A stretch of DNA of 61,978 nucleotides from Nocardia carnea (GCF_029868325.1 NZ_JARWNW010000307.1:1-61978); one strand, 5' to 3'; numbered from the stretch's first letter, positions 16,888 through 26,092 are shown. Notes: a model not told the origin generated them from the sequence alone. Translations and numbers: made by a program.

Positions 16888-17837
16888 CGTCGCTGTGCGC
16901 CCTCGTGTTCCAACAGCCAGACGAGCAGGGCCTTCTGCGCGTGCAGGCGGTTCTCCGCCTCGTCCCACACCGCGCTCTGGTCGCCGTCGAGAACCTCGTC
17001 GGTCACCTCTTCCCCGCGATGTGCGGGCAGGCAGTGCAGGACGATGGCGTCGTTGGCGGCGTAGGCGAGCAGCCCGGCGTTGATCTGGTAGGGGCGGAAC
17101 GGCGCGACCCGGTCCAGGCCGTCACTCTCCTGCCCCATCGAGGTCCAGGTGTCGGTGACGAGGACATCCGCCTCGTCTGCCGCGGTATACGGGTCGTCGG
17201 TGACGGTGACGCTGCCACCGGTTTCGGCGGCCCGGGCCTGTGCCGCCGCGAGCACCTCGGCCGCAGGCTGGAAACCCACAGGCGCGGCGATCCGCACATG
17301 CATCCCGGCCGTCACCCCGCCGAGCAGCAGCGAATGCGCCATATTGTTGGCGCCGTCACCGAGGTAGGTCAGCACCTGGCCTTTCGGGTCGCCTTTACGC
17401 TCGGTGATCGTCTGCAGATCCGCCAGCACCTGGCACGGGTGGAAATGGTCGGACAGCGCGTTGACCACCGGGACCGTCGCGGTACCGGCCATTTCCTCGA
17501 GCCGCTGCTGACCGAAGGTGCGCCAGACGATGGCGTCGACGTAGCGGGAGAGCACCCGGCCGGTATCGGCGAGGGTTTCGTCGCGGCCGAGCTGGGTGGT
17601 CTGCCCGTCGACCACCACCGCATGCCCGCCGAGTTGCGCGATACCGAGTTCGAAGGAGAAGCGGGTGCGGGTGGAGTTCTTGTCGAAGATCACCCCGACC
17701 CCGCGCGGTCCTTCCAGCGGGCGGCGGGCGAACGGATTCTTCTTCAGTTCGGCCGCCAGGGCCAGAACCTCGGCCTGTTCGGCGGGAGTCAGGTCGTCGT
17801 CACGCAGGAAGTGCCGGACGGCGGTCGAAGCAGTCAC
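16884..17837 (-). CDS. argF: ornithine carbamoyltransferase
   Basis: Makes citrulline from ornithine and carbamoyl phosphate. The carbamoyl-phosphate motif STRTRFSFE, HPCQVLADLQT and the ornithine-loop HCLPAHRG are present in 317 residues. The GTG start overlaps the argD stop as GTGA. Confidence 0.96.
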   Translation of the reverse strand: MTASTAVRHFLRDDDLTPAEQAEVLALAAELKKNPFARRPLEGPRGVGVIFDKNSTRTRFSFELGIAQLGGHAVVVDGQTTQLGRDETLADTGRVLSRYVDAIVWRTFGQQRLEEMAGTATVPVVNALSDHFHPCQVLADLQTITERKGDPKGQVLTYLGDGANNMAHSLLLGGVTAGMHVRIAAPVGFQPAAEVLAAAQARAAETGGSVTVTDDPYTAADEADVLVTDTWTSMGQESDGLDRVAPFRPYQINAGLLAYAANDAIVLHCLPAHRGEEVTDEVLDGDQSAVWDEAENRLHAQKALLVWLLEHEGAQRR

Positions 17838-19033
17838 CCCTGGGCTCCTTTCGTCTCGGCCAGGACCTCGTCGAGGATCACCGGCAGATCCAGCACCAGA
17901 TTGTCGGCCTGGGTTTCGGTGAGCACCAGCGGCGGGGCCAGCCGGATGACATCGGGTTTGGCAGGGTTCACGAGATAGCCGGCGGCGCGGGCGCGGGCCT
18001 CGACCTGCGGTGCGACCGGATGGGTGAGACCGATACCGATGAGCAGGCCGGCGCCACGCACATCGGCGATCAGCGGATGTTCGAGGACCGCGATACCGTC
18101 GCTGAGCCGTTTGCCGACCGATTCGACATGGTCGAGCAGGCCGTCCTCGGCGATGGTGCGCAGGACCGCCAGCGCCGCGGCGGCACTGACCGGGTTACCG
18201 CCGAAGGTGGTGCCGTGCATTCCGGGCGTGAACAGATCGGCGGCGTGCCCGGTGGCCAGGACCGCGCCGATCGGCAGACCCGCACCCAGCCCTTTGGCCA
18301 GGGTCATCACATCGGGGGTGATGCCGAATGCCTGGTGCGCGTACATCTTCCCGGTCCGGCCGATACCGGTCTGCACTTCGTCCAGGATGAGCAGGGCACC
18401 GTGCCGGGCGGTGATCTCCCGGGCACGCACGAGGTAGTCCAGCGGCGGGACCACCACACCGCTCTCCCCCAGCATCGGTTCCAGGAATACCGCGGCGGTA
18501 TCGGAATCCACCGCACGCTCCAGCATCGCCGCATCGCCGTAGGGCACATGCACCACACCGGGCGGCATCGGTTCGAACGGTGCGCGCTTCGACGGCTGGC
18601 CGGTGAGCGCGAGTGCGCCCATCGTGCGGCCGTGGAACGCCTCGTCGCAGGCGATGATCTTGCGGCGGCCGGTGAGCCGGGCCAGTTTGAACGCGGCCTC
18701 GTTGGCTTCGGCGCCGGAATTGCAGAAGAAGGCGCGACCGTCCCCGTCACCGAAATGTGCCAGCAGCGTTTCGGCGAGTTCGATCACCGGCTCGCTGCCG
18801 TACAGGTTCGAGACATGGCCGAGCGTCCCGAGCTGTTCCATCACGGCGCTCAGAATCGCCTGATGCGCGTGCCCGAGACTGTTGACCGCGATCCCGCCCA
18901 CGAAATCGACATAGCGGTTGCCGTCCGCGTCGTACACCACCGCGCCGGTGCCCCTGGTCAGCACGACCTCCGGCGTGGGGTAGTTGCGCATCATCACATT
19001 CGACCACCGTTGCCGCAATTGCGCAGTGTTCAT
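17834..19033 (-). CDS. argD: acetylornithine aminotransferase
   Basis: PLP enzyme of aminotransferase class III that converts N-acetylglutamate semialdehyde to N-acetylornithine. Seen: FFCNSGAEANEAAFKLAR, LILDEVQTGIGRTGKMYAHQ and TLAKGLGAGLPIGAV with the PLP lysine. The ATG at 19033 overlaps the argB stop as ATGA and gives 399 residues; the longer frame upstream lies inside argB. Confidence 0.95.
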   Translation of the reverse strand: MNTAQLRQRWSNVMMRNYPTPEVVLTRGTGAVVYDADGNRYVDFVGGIAVNSLGHAHQAILSAVMEQLGTLGHVSNLYGSEPVIELAETLLAHFGDGDGRAFFCNSGAEANEAAFKLARLTGRRKIIACDEAFHGRTMGALALTGQPSKRAPFEPMPPGVVHVPYGDAAMLERAVDSDTAAVFLEPMLGESGVVVPPLDYLVRAREITARHGALLILDEVQTGIGRTGKMYAHQAFGITPDVMTLAKGLGAGLPIGAVLATGHAADLFTPGMHGTTFGGNPVSAAAALAVLRTIAEDGLLDHVESVGKRLSDGIAVLEHPLIADVRGAGLLIGIGLTHPVAPQVEARARAAGYLVNPAKPDVIRLAPPLVLTETQADNLVLDLPVILDEVLAETKGAQG

Positions 19034-19944
19034 GCTCTGACTCCGTTTTCCTCGTCCGCCGCCGGTGTGACCATGGTGCCTATGCCCTCCCCGGTGAACA
19101 GTTCCAGAAGTACCGAATGGGGTATGCGACCGTCGATGACATGTGCGCCCGGGACACCGCCGCGCACCGCGCGCAGGCACGCCTCCATTTTGGGGACCAT
19201 CCCCGAATCCAGCGACGGCAGTAGGTCGGCGAGCGCATCGGTGTCGATCACGCTGGTCAGCGAGGAACGGTCGGGCCAATCGGTGTAGAGGCCCTCGACA
19301 TCGGTGAGGACGACCAGTTTCTCCGCGCCGATCCCCTCGGCCAGCGCCGCCGCGGCGGTATCGGCGTTGATGTTGTGCACCACGCCGTCGGCGTCGGGTG
19401 CGATGGTCGAAACCACCGGGATCCGGCCGGCGCCGATGAGATCCAGGACGGCGTCCGGATGGACATCGGTGACATCACCGACCAGGCCGATATCGGTGGC
19501 CGCGCCGTCGATATCGACGGTGCGGCGGGTCGCGGTGAACAGCCGGGCATCCTCACCGGAGATACCGACGGCGTACGGTCCGTGCGCGTTGATCAGCCCG
19601 ACCAGTTCCCGGCCGACCTGACCGAACAGCACCATCCGCACCACCTCCATCACCTCGGGTGTGGTGACGCGGAAACCGCCGCGGAATTCCCCGGCCATGC
19701 CGAGCTTTTTCAGCATGGCCGAGATCTGCGGGCCGCCGCCGTGCACGACCACCGGGTGTACACCGACGGTGCGCAGGAAGGCCATATCGGCGGCGAAGGC
19801 GCGTTTGAGGTCGTCGTCGATCATGGCGTTACCGCCGTATTTGACCACGACGATCTTATCGCGGAACTTCTGCAGCCACGGCAGGGCACCGGCCAGGATA
19901 TGCGCTTTGTCCAGCGCGGAAAGCTGGTGGATCGCTTCGGTCAT
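19030..19944 (-). CDS. argB: acetylglutamate kinase
   Basis: Phosphorylates N-acetylglutamate. The amino-acid kinase fold is shown by IVVVKYGGNAM, VVHGGGPQI, NINADTAAAALAEGIGAEKLVVLTDVEGLY and SGMVPKMEACLRAV. It has 304 residues. The N-terminal helix (LDKAHILAGALPWLQKFRDK) is the one that supports arginine feedback in hexameric kinases. ATGA overlap with argJ. Confidence 0.95.
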   Translation of the reverse strand: MTEAIHQLSALDKAHILAGALPWLQKFRDKIVVVKYGGNAMIDDDLKRAFAADMAFLRTVGVHPVVVHGGGPQISAMLKKLGMAGEFRGGFRVTTPEVMEVVRMVLFGQVGRELVGLINAHGPYAVGISGEDARLFTATRRTVDIDGAATDIGLVGDVTDVHPDAVLDLIGAGRIPVVSTIAPDADGVVHNINADTAAAALAEGIGAEKLVVLTDVEGLYTDWPDRSSLTSVIDTDALADLLPSLDSGMVPKMEACLRAVRGGVPGAHVIDGRIPHSVLLELFTGEGIGTMVTPAADEENGVRA

Positions 19945-21146
19945 GAGCTGTAGGCCGAGTTCTCTTCGACGTAGGCATAGGACAGGTCGGTGGTGCGGAC
20001 GGTCGCGGATCCGTCGCCGAGCCGCAGATCGACCACCACATGGATATCGGCGCCGGACAGGTCGACCTCACGGGCCCCCGGCGCGCCGGTGCCGTCGATG
20101 CAGACGGGGAAGCCGTTGAACGATACCGAGATCACATCCGGGTTCAGCTCGAAAGGTGCGGTACCGACCGCGGCCAGTACCCGGCCCCAGTTCGGGTCGG
20201 AACCGAACAGCGCCGTTTTGACCAGGCTGTCCCGGGCGATGATACGGGCCGCGGTGAGCGCATCGTCCTCGCTGCGCGCGCGCTGCACGGTGACCAGCAC
20301 GCGTTTGGTGATGCCCTCCGCATCGGCCATCAACTGACCGGCCAGATCGTCGCAGACCGCCAGGACCGCCGCATCCAGTTCCTCCTGGCTCGGCGCGACC
20401 TCGCTGGCACCGTTGGCCAGCAGCAGCACGGTGTCGTTGGTGGACATCGAACCGTCCACGTCCAGCCGTTCGAAGGTGCGCCGGGTGGCTTTGCGCAGCG
20501 CGCTGTCGAGTTGTTCCGGGGTGGCGACGGCGTCGGTGGTGAGAACCACCAGCATGGTCGCCAGCGACGGCGCGAGCATGCCCGCACCCTTGGCCATCCC
20601 GCCCACGTTCCATTTGGCCGGGTGGTGCAGGGAGGCTTCCTTCGGCACGGTGTCGGTGGTCATGATGGCGTGCGCGGCATCGGTACCGCCCGACATACCG
20701 CCGCCCATCTCGTGCACGATCTCGGTGACCGCAGGGATCAGTTTGTCCATCGGCAACCGGTCGCCGATCAGGCCGGTGGAGCACACCGCGACCTCACCGG
20801 CACCGGTCTCGGTGCCCCAGTTGCTCAGTGCGGTGGCGAGTTCCTCGGCGGTGCGATGGGTGTCCTGGAAACCCAGCGGGCCGGTGCAGGCATTCGCACC
20901 GCCGGAGTTCAGGATCACCGCGCGCAGCCGCCCGGATTTCAGCACCTGCTGCGACCACAGCACGGGGGCGGCCTTCACCTGGTTGCTGGTGAACACGCCT
21001 GCGGCGGCGTAATCGGGGCCCTCGTTGAAGACGAGCGCGAGGTCGGGTTTGCCGCTGGCCTTGAGCCCGGCGGCGATCCCGGCTGCCCGGAAACCGAGCG
21101 GCGCGGTGACACCCTGGTTGTGGACGAGGTTGGCGTCGGTGGTCAC
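19941..21146 (-). CDS. argJ: bifunctional ornithine acetyltransferase / N-acetylglutamate synthase
   Basis: Recycles the acetyl group from acetylornithine to glutamate. The self-cleavage site is visible as KGAGMLAPSLATML, with the threonine after alanine as the new N-terminal nucleophile. Also seen are GFRAAGIAAGLK and SGGANACTGPLG. It has 401 residues from a GTG that overlaps the argC stop as GTGA. Confidence 0.95.
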   Translation of the reverse strand: MTTDANLVHNQGVTAPLGFRAAGIAAGLKASGKPDLALVFNEGPDYAAAGVFTSNQVKAAPVLWSQQVLKSGRLRAVILNSGGANACTGPLGFQDTHRTAEELATALSNWGTETGAGEVAVCSTGLIGDRLPMDKLIPAVTEIVHEMGGGMSGGTDAAHAIMTTDTVPKEASLHHPAKWNVGGMAKGAGMLAPSLATMLVVLTTDAVATPEQLDSALRKATRRTFERLDVDGSMSTNDTVLLLANGASEVAPSQEELDAAVLAVCDDLAGQLMADAEGITKRVLVTVQRARSEDDALTAARIIARDSLVKTALFGSDPNWGRVLAAVGTAPFELNPDVISVSFNGFPVCIDGTGAPGAREVDLSGADIHVVVDLRLGDGSATVRTTDLSYAYVEENSAYSS

Positions 21147-22213
21147 GGAGCCACTCCTACGGTGGGCAGCCCGGCGGTCTCGTCGAGGCCGAGCGCGAGG
21201 TTCATGGACTGCACCGCGGCGCCCGCGGTGCCCTTGGTCAGATTGTCGACGGCGCCGATCACCACCAGCCGGCCGGCGTCGGGGTCCACGGTCACCTGCA
21301 GGGTGACCGTGTTCGCGCCGAGCACGGCACCGGTCTGCGGAAGGACGCCTTCGGGCAGCACATGCACGAAAGGTTCGTCGGCGTAGGCCTTTTCGTAGAC
21401 GGCGCGGGCCTGCGCGGCGTCGACCCGCACCGGCGCGGTGCAGGTGGCCAGAATGCCGCGCGGCATGGGCGCGAGGACCGGAGTGAACGACACCCGCACC
21501 GGGTTACCGGCGGCGGCGCTCAGATTCTGCGCGATCTCGGGGGTGTGCCGGTGCGCACCGGCGATCCCGTAGGCGCGGGCCGAGCCCATGACCTCCGAGC
21601 CCAGCAGGCCCACATCGAGTTTCCGGCCGGCCCCCGAGGTGCCGGTGACGGCCACGATGTTCACATCCGGATCGACGATGCCCGCGGCGACCGCGGGCGC
21701 CAGCGCGAGGCTGGCGACGGTCGGATAGCAGCCCGGCACGGCGATCCGGGTGGCGCCGCGCAAGAGCTCCCGCGCGCCCGGCAATTCCGGAAGGCCGTAG
21801 GGCCAGCTCCCCGCATGCGGGCCGCCGTAATAGCGGTCCCAGGCGGCGGGATCGGTGAGCCGGAAATCGGCGCCGCAGTCGATGATCACCGTCGACTCGG
21901 GCAGTGCGGTGGCCAGTGCGGCCGACTGGCCGTGCGGCAGGCCGAGGAAGACGACGTCGTGCCCGGCCAGCTCGGCCGCCGTGGTCGGGGCGAGAATACG
22001 ATCGGCCAGCGGCAGCAGATGCGGCTGGAGCGTGCCCAGCGCGGTTCCGGCGTTGCTCCCCGCGGTCAGCGCCCCGATCTCGAGGCGCCCGGCTCGGTAC
22101 TCCGGATGCCCCAGCAACAGACGCAGCACTTCTCCGCCCGCGTAACCACTGGCACCGGCGACGGCCACCCGCAGGGGCGCGGTCCGGTCGGGCATATCCG
22201 TGTGATCAGCCAT
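21143..22213 (-). CDS. argC: N-acetyl-gamma-glutamyl-phosphate reductase
   Basis: NADPH-dependent reductase; motifs VAVAGASGYAGGEVLRLL and the catalytic-cysteine site RIAVPGCYPTVASLAL. The protein is 356 residues from the ATG at 22213. The frame stays open to a GTG at 22228, but that codon is inside the operator. No ribosome-binding site precedes 22213, and a CATAAT -10-like box ends six bases before it, so a leaderless transcript is likely. An ATG at 22195 is a second option. First gene of argCJBDFR. Confidence 0.93.
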   Translation of the reverse strand: MADHTDMPDRTAPLRVAVAGASGYAGGEVLRLLLGHPEYRAGRLEIGALTAGSNAGTALGTLQPHLLPLADRILAPTTAAELAGHDVVFLGLPHGQSAALATALPESTVIIDCGADFRLTDPAAWDRYYGGPHAGSWPYGLPELPGARELLRGATRIAVPGCYPTVASLALAPAVAAGIVDPDVNIVAVTGTSGAGRKLDVGLLGSEVMGSARAYGIAGAHRHTPEIAQNLSAAAGNPVRVSFTPVLAPMPRGILATCTAPVRVDAAQARAVYEKAYADEPFVHVLPEGVLPQTGAVLGANTVTLQVTVDPDAGRLVVIGAVDNLTKGTAGAAVQSMNLALGLDETAGLPTVGVAP

Positions 22214-22216
22214 GTG

Positions 22217-22248
22217 ATGATTATGCACGATCGTGCAAGCTCATTCAT
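22217..22248 (-). promoter_or_regulatory. ArgR operator (ARG box) and promoter of argC
   Basis: The second copy of the 32-base element. On the minus strand it holds the perfect palindrome TTGCACGATCGTGCA-A-type core (TTGCACGATCGTGCAT), flanked by ATGAATGAGC and AATCAT. It covers the probable -10 box and the region just upstream of the argC ATG, the right place for repression by arginine-bound ArgR. Confidence 0.78.
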
Positions 22249-22330
22249 CGACGGGTTGGGGCGCACCCTCCATCATCCACAACAAGAGCTGATCGAGTTC
22301 GCAGCCCAGCGTATGCGCTAGGATTAGAAC

Positions 22331-22480
22331 ATGTGTTCGAACAGCGCGTTCCGGTCCCAGGTTCGCGCCTTGGAACATGCCGTCGACGCACTACTCGATA
22401 TCGATCTCGGGTACGTGGCCGATGCCGAACTCGCCGACGCCCTGATGCGAATCGCGGCACGCGCCCGCAACCTGACCGGA
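22331..22480 (+). pseudogene. DUF222 (13E12-type) N-terminal remnant
   Basis: Roughly 50 codons read MCSNSAF... VRALEHAVDALLDIDLGYV ADAELADALMRI, which resembles the start of DUF222/HNH-endonuclease proteins of the 13E12 repeat family common in Nocardia and mycobacteria. After about residue 45 the similarity stops and proline-rich non-family sequence follows. The frame runs in phase into the crotonase gene, but the crotonase has its own start. Most likely the residue of a mobile or repeat gene at the edge of the accessory region. Confidence 0.5.
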
Positions 22481-22675
22481 TTCACGGTCAGGATCAACCA
22501 TCGGTACGAGAACCGGCAGATCAGGGATGCACCTCCGCCGACCGCCACCGAACTGCCGTTTCCCGCCGACGACACGACCGCCCCCCGACCGGCGGCCGCC
22601 GCAACGGGACAGCGCCGGGACCGATCGGGCATTGTTGCCGGAGACAACCGCAGCATCGTGGCCCGAGGAGCAACC

Positions 22676-23476
22676 GTGACCGCACCCCTGCGCGTGGAGC
22701 GCACCGGCGATATCGTCGTCTGGACCATCGACAAGCCCGAACAGCGCAACCCGATCTCCGACGAGGCGACCATCGAAGCCCTGGAGGACGCGGTAGGCGA
22801 GGCCAACCGGGATCATTCGCTGCGCGTCGCGATCCTCACCGGTGCCGGCACGGCGTTCAGCGCGGGCGGCAACGTAAAGCACATGCGCGACAAGGCCGGA
22901 ATGTTCGGCGGCACCCCCGCCGAACTGCGTCAGGGCTACCGGCACGGGATCCAGCGCATCCCGAAAGCGCTGTACCACTGCGAAATCCCCACGATCGCCG
23001 CGGTGAACGGACCCGCCATCGGCGCCGGCTGCGATCTGGCCCTGATGTGCGATATGCGCATCGCCTCGACCACCGCGACCTTCGCCGAAAGCTTCGTCCG
23101 CCTCGGCCTCATCCCCGGCGACGGCGGCGCCTGGCTGCTCCCCCGCGCCGTCGGCATGGCTCGCGCCAGCCAGCTGGCGTTCACGGGCGCGCCGATCGAC
23201 GCGGCGACCGCCCTCGATTGGGGCATGGTCAACGAGGTCGTCGAACCCGAACAACTACTGGAAGCCGCCCGCCGCCTGGCTGCCGATATCGCGGTGAACC
23301 CACCGCACGCTCTGCGCATGACCAAACGCCTGCTCCGTGAGGGACAGCACCAGAGCCTGGAAACCCTGCTCGAACTCTCCGCCGCCATGCAGGCGATCAC
23401 CCACCACACCGCCGATCACGACGAGGCGGTCGCGGCCATGCTGGAGCGGCGCCCACCCGGGTTCACCGGAAACTGA
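22676..23476 (+). CDS. enoyl-CoA hydratase/isomerase family protein (crotonase)
   Basis: Crotonase-fold enzyme of 266 residues acting on acyl-CoA esters. It has VAILTGAGTAFSAGGNVKHM (first oxyanion-hole segment) and IPTIAAVNGPAIGAGCDLALMCDMRIAS (second), with RLGLIPGDGGAWLLPRAVG after it; the acid positions fit a hydratase/isomerase, but the exact substrate cannot be read. The GTG at 22676 is preceded by GAGGAG at good spacing; the open frame upstream (from 22331) belongs to the DUF222 remnant. Confidence 0.88.
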   Translation: MTAPLRVERTGDIVVWTIDKPEQRNPISDEATIEALEDAVGEANRDHSLRVAILTGAGTAFSAGGNVKHMRDKAGMFGGTPAELRQGYRHGIQRIPKALYHCEIPTIAAVNGPAIGAGCDLALMCDMRIASTTATFAESFVRLGLIPGDGGAWLLPRAVGMARASQLAFTGAPIDAATALDWGMVNEVVEPEQLLEAARRLAADIAVNPPHALRMTKRLLREGQHQSLETLLELSAAMQAITHHTADHDEAVAAMLERRPPGFTGN

Positions 23477-23588
23477 CGTCACTTGCCACGCACCACTCGC
23501 AGTTCACCGACGCCCGAGTCGGCGTCCGCTCCGGCTCGAGGATCTCGCCACGATTCCGCTCCGAGAATCACGACATCGACCATCCGGC

Positions 23589-25025
23589 TTATCCGAAGTG
23601 CTGCACGGTGGCGGGGGTGTTGTCGTAGGCAGCCCATCCCGGGGACCCGTGGCGCACCATCGCGAGCCAGGCTTTGTGCATTTGTCGGGCAAGGCCGTCA
23701 GGTGCCGGTTCGGGCCCGAGTAGACCCGCCGGCCCGTGCAGCCATTCGGAATCGGCGATATCGAAGACGAAGGGAAGCTCCACGGTGTGGGCGGCACCGA
23801 GCCGGCCGTGCAGTGCGGTCGAGCGGAAACCGAAGCTGTAAACGTGGGTGCCGCGATTCGACATCAGCGAGTGCGCCTGCGCCATGCGGGCGGAGCCGGC
23901 ACCGAAGAGCGCGTCGCCGATCAAGGCCGAGCGCAGTTCGCCGGGGGTGGCCTGCGGATGTTGGGCCCGCAGGGCTTCCACGGCGTCCTCGGGGTGCCTG
24001 TGCGCGTGCCCGGCGGCGGCCAGTACGTCCGCCTGCTGCGAACTCTCGAAGTTGCCCTGGGGCACGAGGTACAGGTTGCCCTCCTCGGTGTTGGTTCCGA
24101 TCAGAAGAGCGATATCGGCCGCTGGTCCGTTCGCGAGCGTGTCGGCGGGTTGTTCGTCCAGGACGAGACCGAACGGACTGAGCCCGACCAGTGGATCGGT
24201 GGCAGAGGCGGTGCGCAGATCGAGCCCGGCAAGCTTCGGCAACACAGCGACGAACTGTTCGTCGGGAATGGCGGCGAACCCGTCCACGGTCGTGTCGACG
24301 CCCAGCGCTGTTGCGGCCGCACGGGTGACCCGCTCTGCTTGCTCGGGAGTGAAAGCTCCTGTGCCGCTACCGCTCTGCATGATGGCGCGGTGGAACAACC
24401 CGGTGGCTTCCGGTGTCGCGAGCAGCGCTCCTACCAAGGTGGCGCCTGCGGACTGGCCGGCCACCGTCACATCGGTCGGATCGCCACCGAACGCACCGAT
24501 CGTGTCCTGAACCCAGCGCAGGGCGGCCAGCACATCGAGCAACCCACGGTTGCGCGGTGCGCCGTGGACGTCGAGAAAACCGGAGATACCCAAGCGGTAG
24601 TTGACAGTGACGTAGACGATTCCCGCACGGGCGAACGCGTGGCCGTCGTACAGCGCGGCCTGCGAGGAACCGGTGACGAACCCGCCACCGTGGACGAAAA
24701 CCAGCACTGGTCTGCCGGCGCTGTCCGAACCCGGCGTGCGCACATCGACGGTCGAGTAGTCTGCGCCGCGCACCCAGCCCGGCCCGAAGTAGGGGCGCAT
24801 ATCGAGTGGGCCGAAGTCGCGGACCGGCTGTGGTGCCGTCGCCCCGTGACTTGTTGCGTCGCGCACTCCCCTCCATCCCGGGTGCGGCGCCGGCGGGGCG
24901 AAGCGGGCGGAACCGGTCGGGGTGGTGGCGTAGGGGATGGCACGATAGAGCTCACCGTGGACGTCGCGTACTCCGCGCACTGCACCGGAGGGCGTCCGAA
25001 CGATGGGGCCGGCGTTCTGAGACAA
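23589..25025 (-). CDS. carboxylesterase type B
   Basis: Serine hydrolase of about 478 residues. The type-B features are all present: VLVFVHGGGFVTGSS (oxyanion hole), NYRLGISGFLDV, TVAGQSAGATLVGALLA with the nucleophilic serine, and a C-terminal histidine region AAHTVELPFVFD. The start is probably TTG at 25025, preceded by GGAGAG at five bases; no in-frame ATG or GTG lies nearby and the frame beyond 25057 lies inside the MBL gene. It follows the MBL-fold gene closely on the same strand, so the two are probably co-transcribed. Confidence 0.85.
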   Translation of the reverse strand: MSQNAGPIVRTPSGAVRGVRDVHGELYRAIPYATTPTGSARFAPPAPHPGWRGVRDATSHGATAPQPVRDFGPLDMRPYFGPGWVRGADYSTVDVRTPGSDSAGRPVLVFVHGGGFVTGSSQAALYDGHAFARAGIVYVTVNYRLGISGFLDVHGAPRNRGLLDVLAALRWVQDTIGAFGGDPTDVTVAGQSAGATLVGALLATPEATGLFHRAIMQSGSGTGAFTPEQAERVTRAAATALGVDTTVDGFAAIPDEQFVAVLPKLAGLDLRTASATDPLVGLSPFGLVLDEQPADTLANGPAADIALLIGTNTEEGNLYLVPQGNFESSQQADVLAAAGHAHRHPEDAVEALRAQHPQATPGELRSALIGDALFGAGSARMAQAHSLMSNRGTHVYSFGFRSTALHGRLGAAHTVELPFVFDIADSEWLHGPAGLLGPEPAPDGLARQMHKAWLAMVRHGSPGWAAYDNTPATVQHFG

Positions 25026-25056
25026 GAGTTCTCTCCAGATTCGGGTGAACAGCGGA

Positions 25057-25962
25057 TCAATTGATACGGGAGAAGCCGGCCCAGTCCTTGATCGCGAACG
25101 TGGAGCCGTTACGGACCACTTCGGCAGCGCCGTGGCCGCCGAGGTGGGCAGGAAACAGGAGCGCGTTGTCGTCGCTCGCGCGGCCCAGCAGTGTGTGCCT
25201 GGTGGCCCGAGCTTCCGCGGGATCCTCGCAGAAGCACGTATTGGTGTGTGGTGCAACGATTTGCAGCGGGGTGTGGATGAGATCGCCGACAAACAAAGCA
25301 CGGTCGGCGCCGGAAGCCAAGGTCAGCGCCGACGACCCGGGGGTGTGTCCCGGTGTGAGGTCCAAGCGTAGGTTCGCGTCGATCCGATAGGTCTCGTCCC
25401 ACAGCCGAGTCAATCCGGCTTCGTGGACGGGAGCCACGCTGTCTTCGAACACATTCTGGTTGCCACGGCCGAAAACGGATTCGTGGCCGTTGGCCGGGTT
25501 CCAGAAATCGAAATCGCGTTGCGGCATCAGATAGGTGGCGTTCGGGAAGGTCGGCACCCAGGTCCGGCCCTCGAGGCGGGTGTTCCAGCCGACATGGTCG
25601 ATGTGCAGGTGGGTGTTGATCACCAGATCGACGTCCTCGGGCCGGACCCCGGCGCGCGCCAGATTGTCCAGGAATCCGGTGTCGTGCCTGCTCCACACCG
25701 TGGCGTACGGCCGCTCTTTGTGGTTGCCGACGCCCGTGTCGACCAGGATGGTGCGTCCTTCGCTGCGCAGCACCCAGGTCTGGATCGCCGAGACGCAGAT
25801 ATTGGCCTCGGGGTCCCAGAAATCGGGTGCCAGCCAGTTTCTGTTGGTCTCCCAGTCGTGTTCGGTGCTGTCGGGAAAGAAGTCGCCGGGGCTCAGCTCC
25901 ACCGAGCCGTAGTACTCCTTCACCCGGGTGACCGTGACGTCACCGAGTTCGATCTGCTCCAT
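25057..25962 (-). CDS. MBL-fold metallo-hydrolase
   Basis: Metallo-beta-lactamase fold protein of 301 residues with the dinuclear metal motif THLHIDHVGWN, LTPGHTPGSS, FVGDLIH and FPAHLGGHG. The resemblance is to AHL-lactonase/AttM-like and related hydrolases rather than to beta-lactamases, but the substrate is not known. The ATG at 25962 follows AAGGGAAAACAC. Divergent from the XRE regulator at 26093. Confidence 0.88.
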   Translation of the reverse strand: MEQIELGDVTVTRVKEYYGSVELSPGDFFPDSTEHDWETNRNWLAPDFWDPEANICVSAIQTWVLRSEGRTILVDTGVGNHKERPYATVWSRHDTGFLDNLARAGVRPEDVDLVINTHLHIDHVGWNTRLEGRTWVPTFPNATYLMPQRDFDFWNPANGHESVFGRGNQNVFEDSVAPVHEAGLTRLWDETYRIDANLRLDLTPGHTPGSSALTLASGADRALFVGDLIHTPLQIVAPHTNTCFCEDPAEARATRHTLLGRASDDNALLFPAHLGGHGAAEVVRNGSTFAIKDWAGFSRIN

Positions 25963-26024
25963 GTGTTTTCCCTTGATCATCAGTGGGTGCCTCATCAAGG
26001 GTGTCGGCGAAAAGTGGCCGGTAA

Positions 26025-26060
26025 CCACACCTCCGTTGTCCTACCCCTGCGAGGGTGTGG
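26025..26060. promoter_or_regulatory. imperfect inverted repeat in divergent promoter region
   Basis: CCACACCTC (26025-26033) and GAGGGTGTGG (26051-26060) form an inverted repeat, one base out of register, in the 130-base gap between the MBL-fold gene and the XRE regulator. It is a candidate operator for that regulator. Confidence 0.35.
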
Positions 26061-26092
26061 CTGCGTTCCGTAGGCGCCCGGATACTGGAGTG

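Noticed and set aside
22214..22228. Extending argC to the GTG at 22228
   Set aside because: Those codons lie inside the ArgR operator and precede a better ATG with leaderless spacing.
22331..23476. A single 381-residue crotonase gene
   Set aside because: The first 115 residues are a DUF222 remnant and proline-rich sequence; GTG 22676 has a proper GAGGAG site and begins the crotonase fold.
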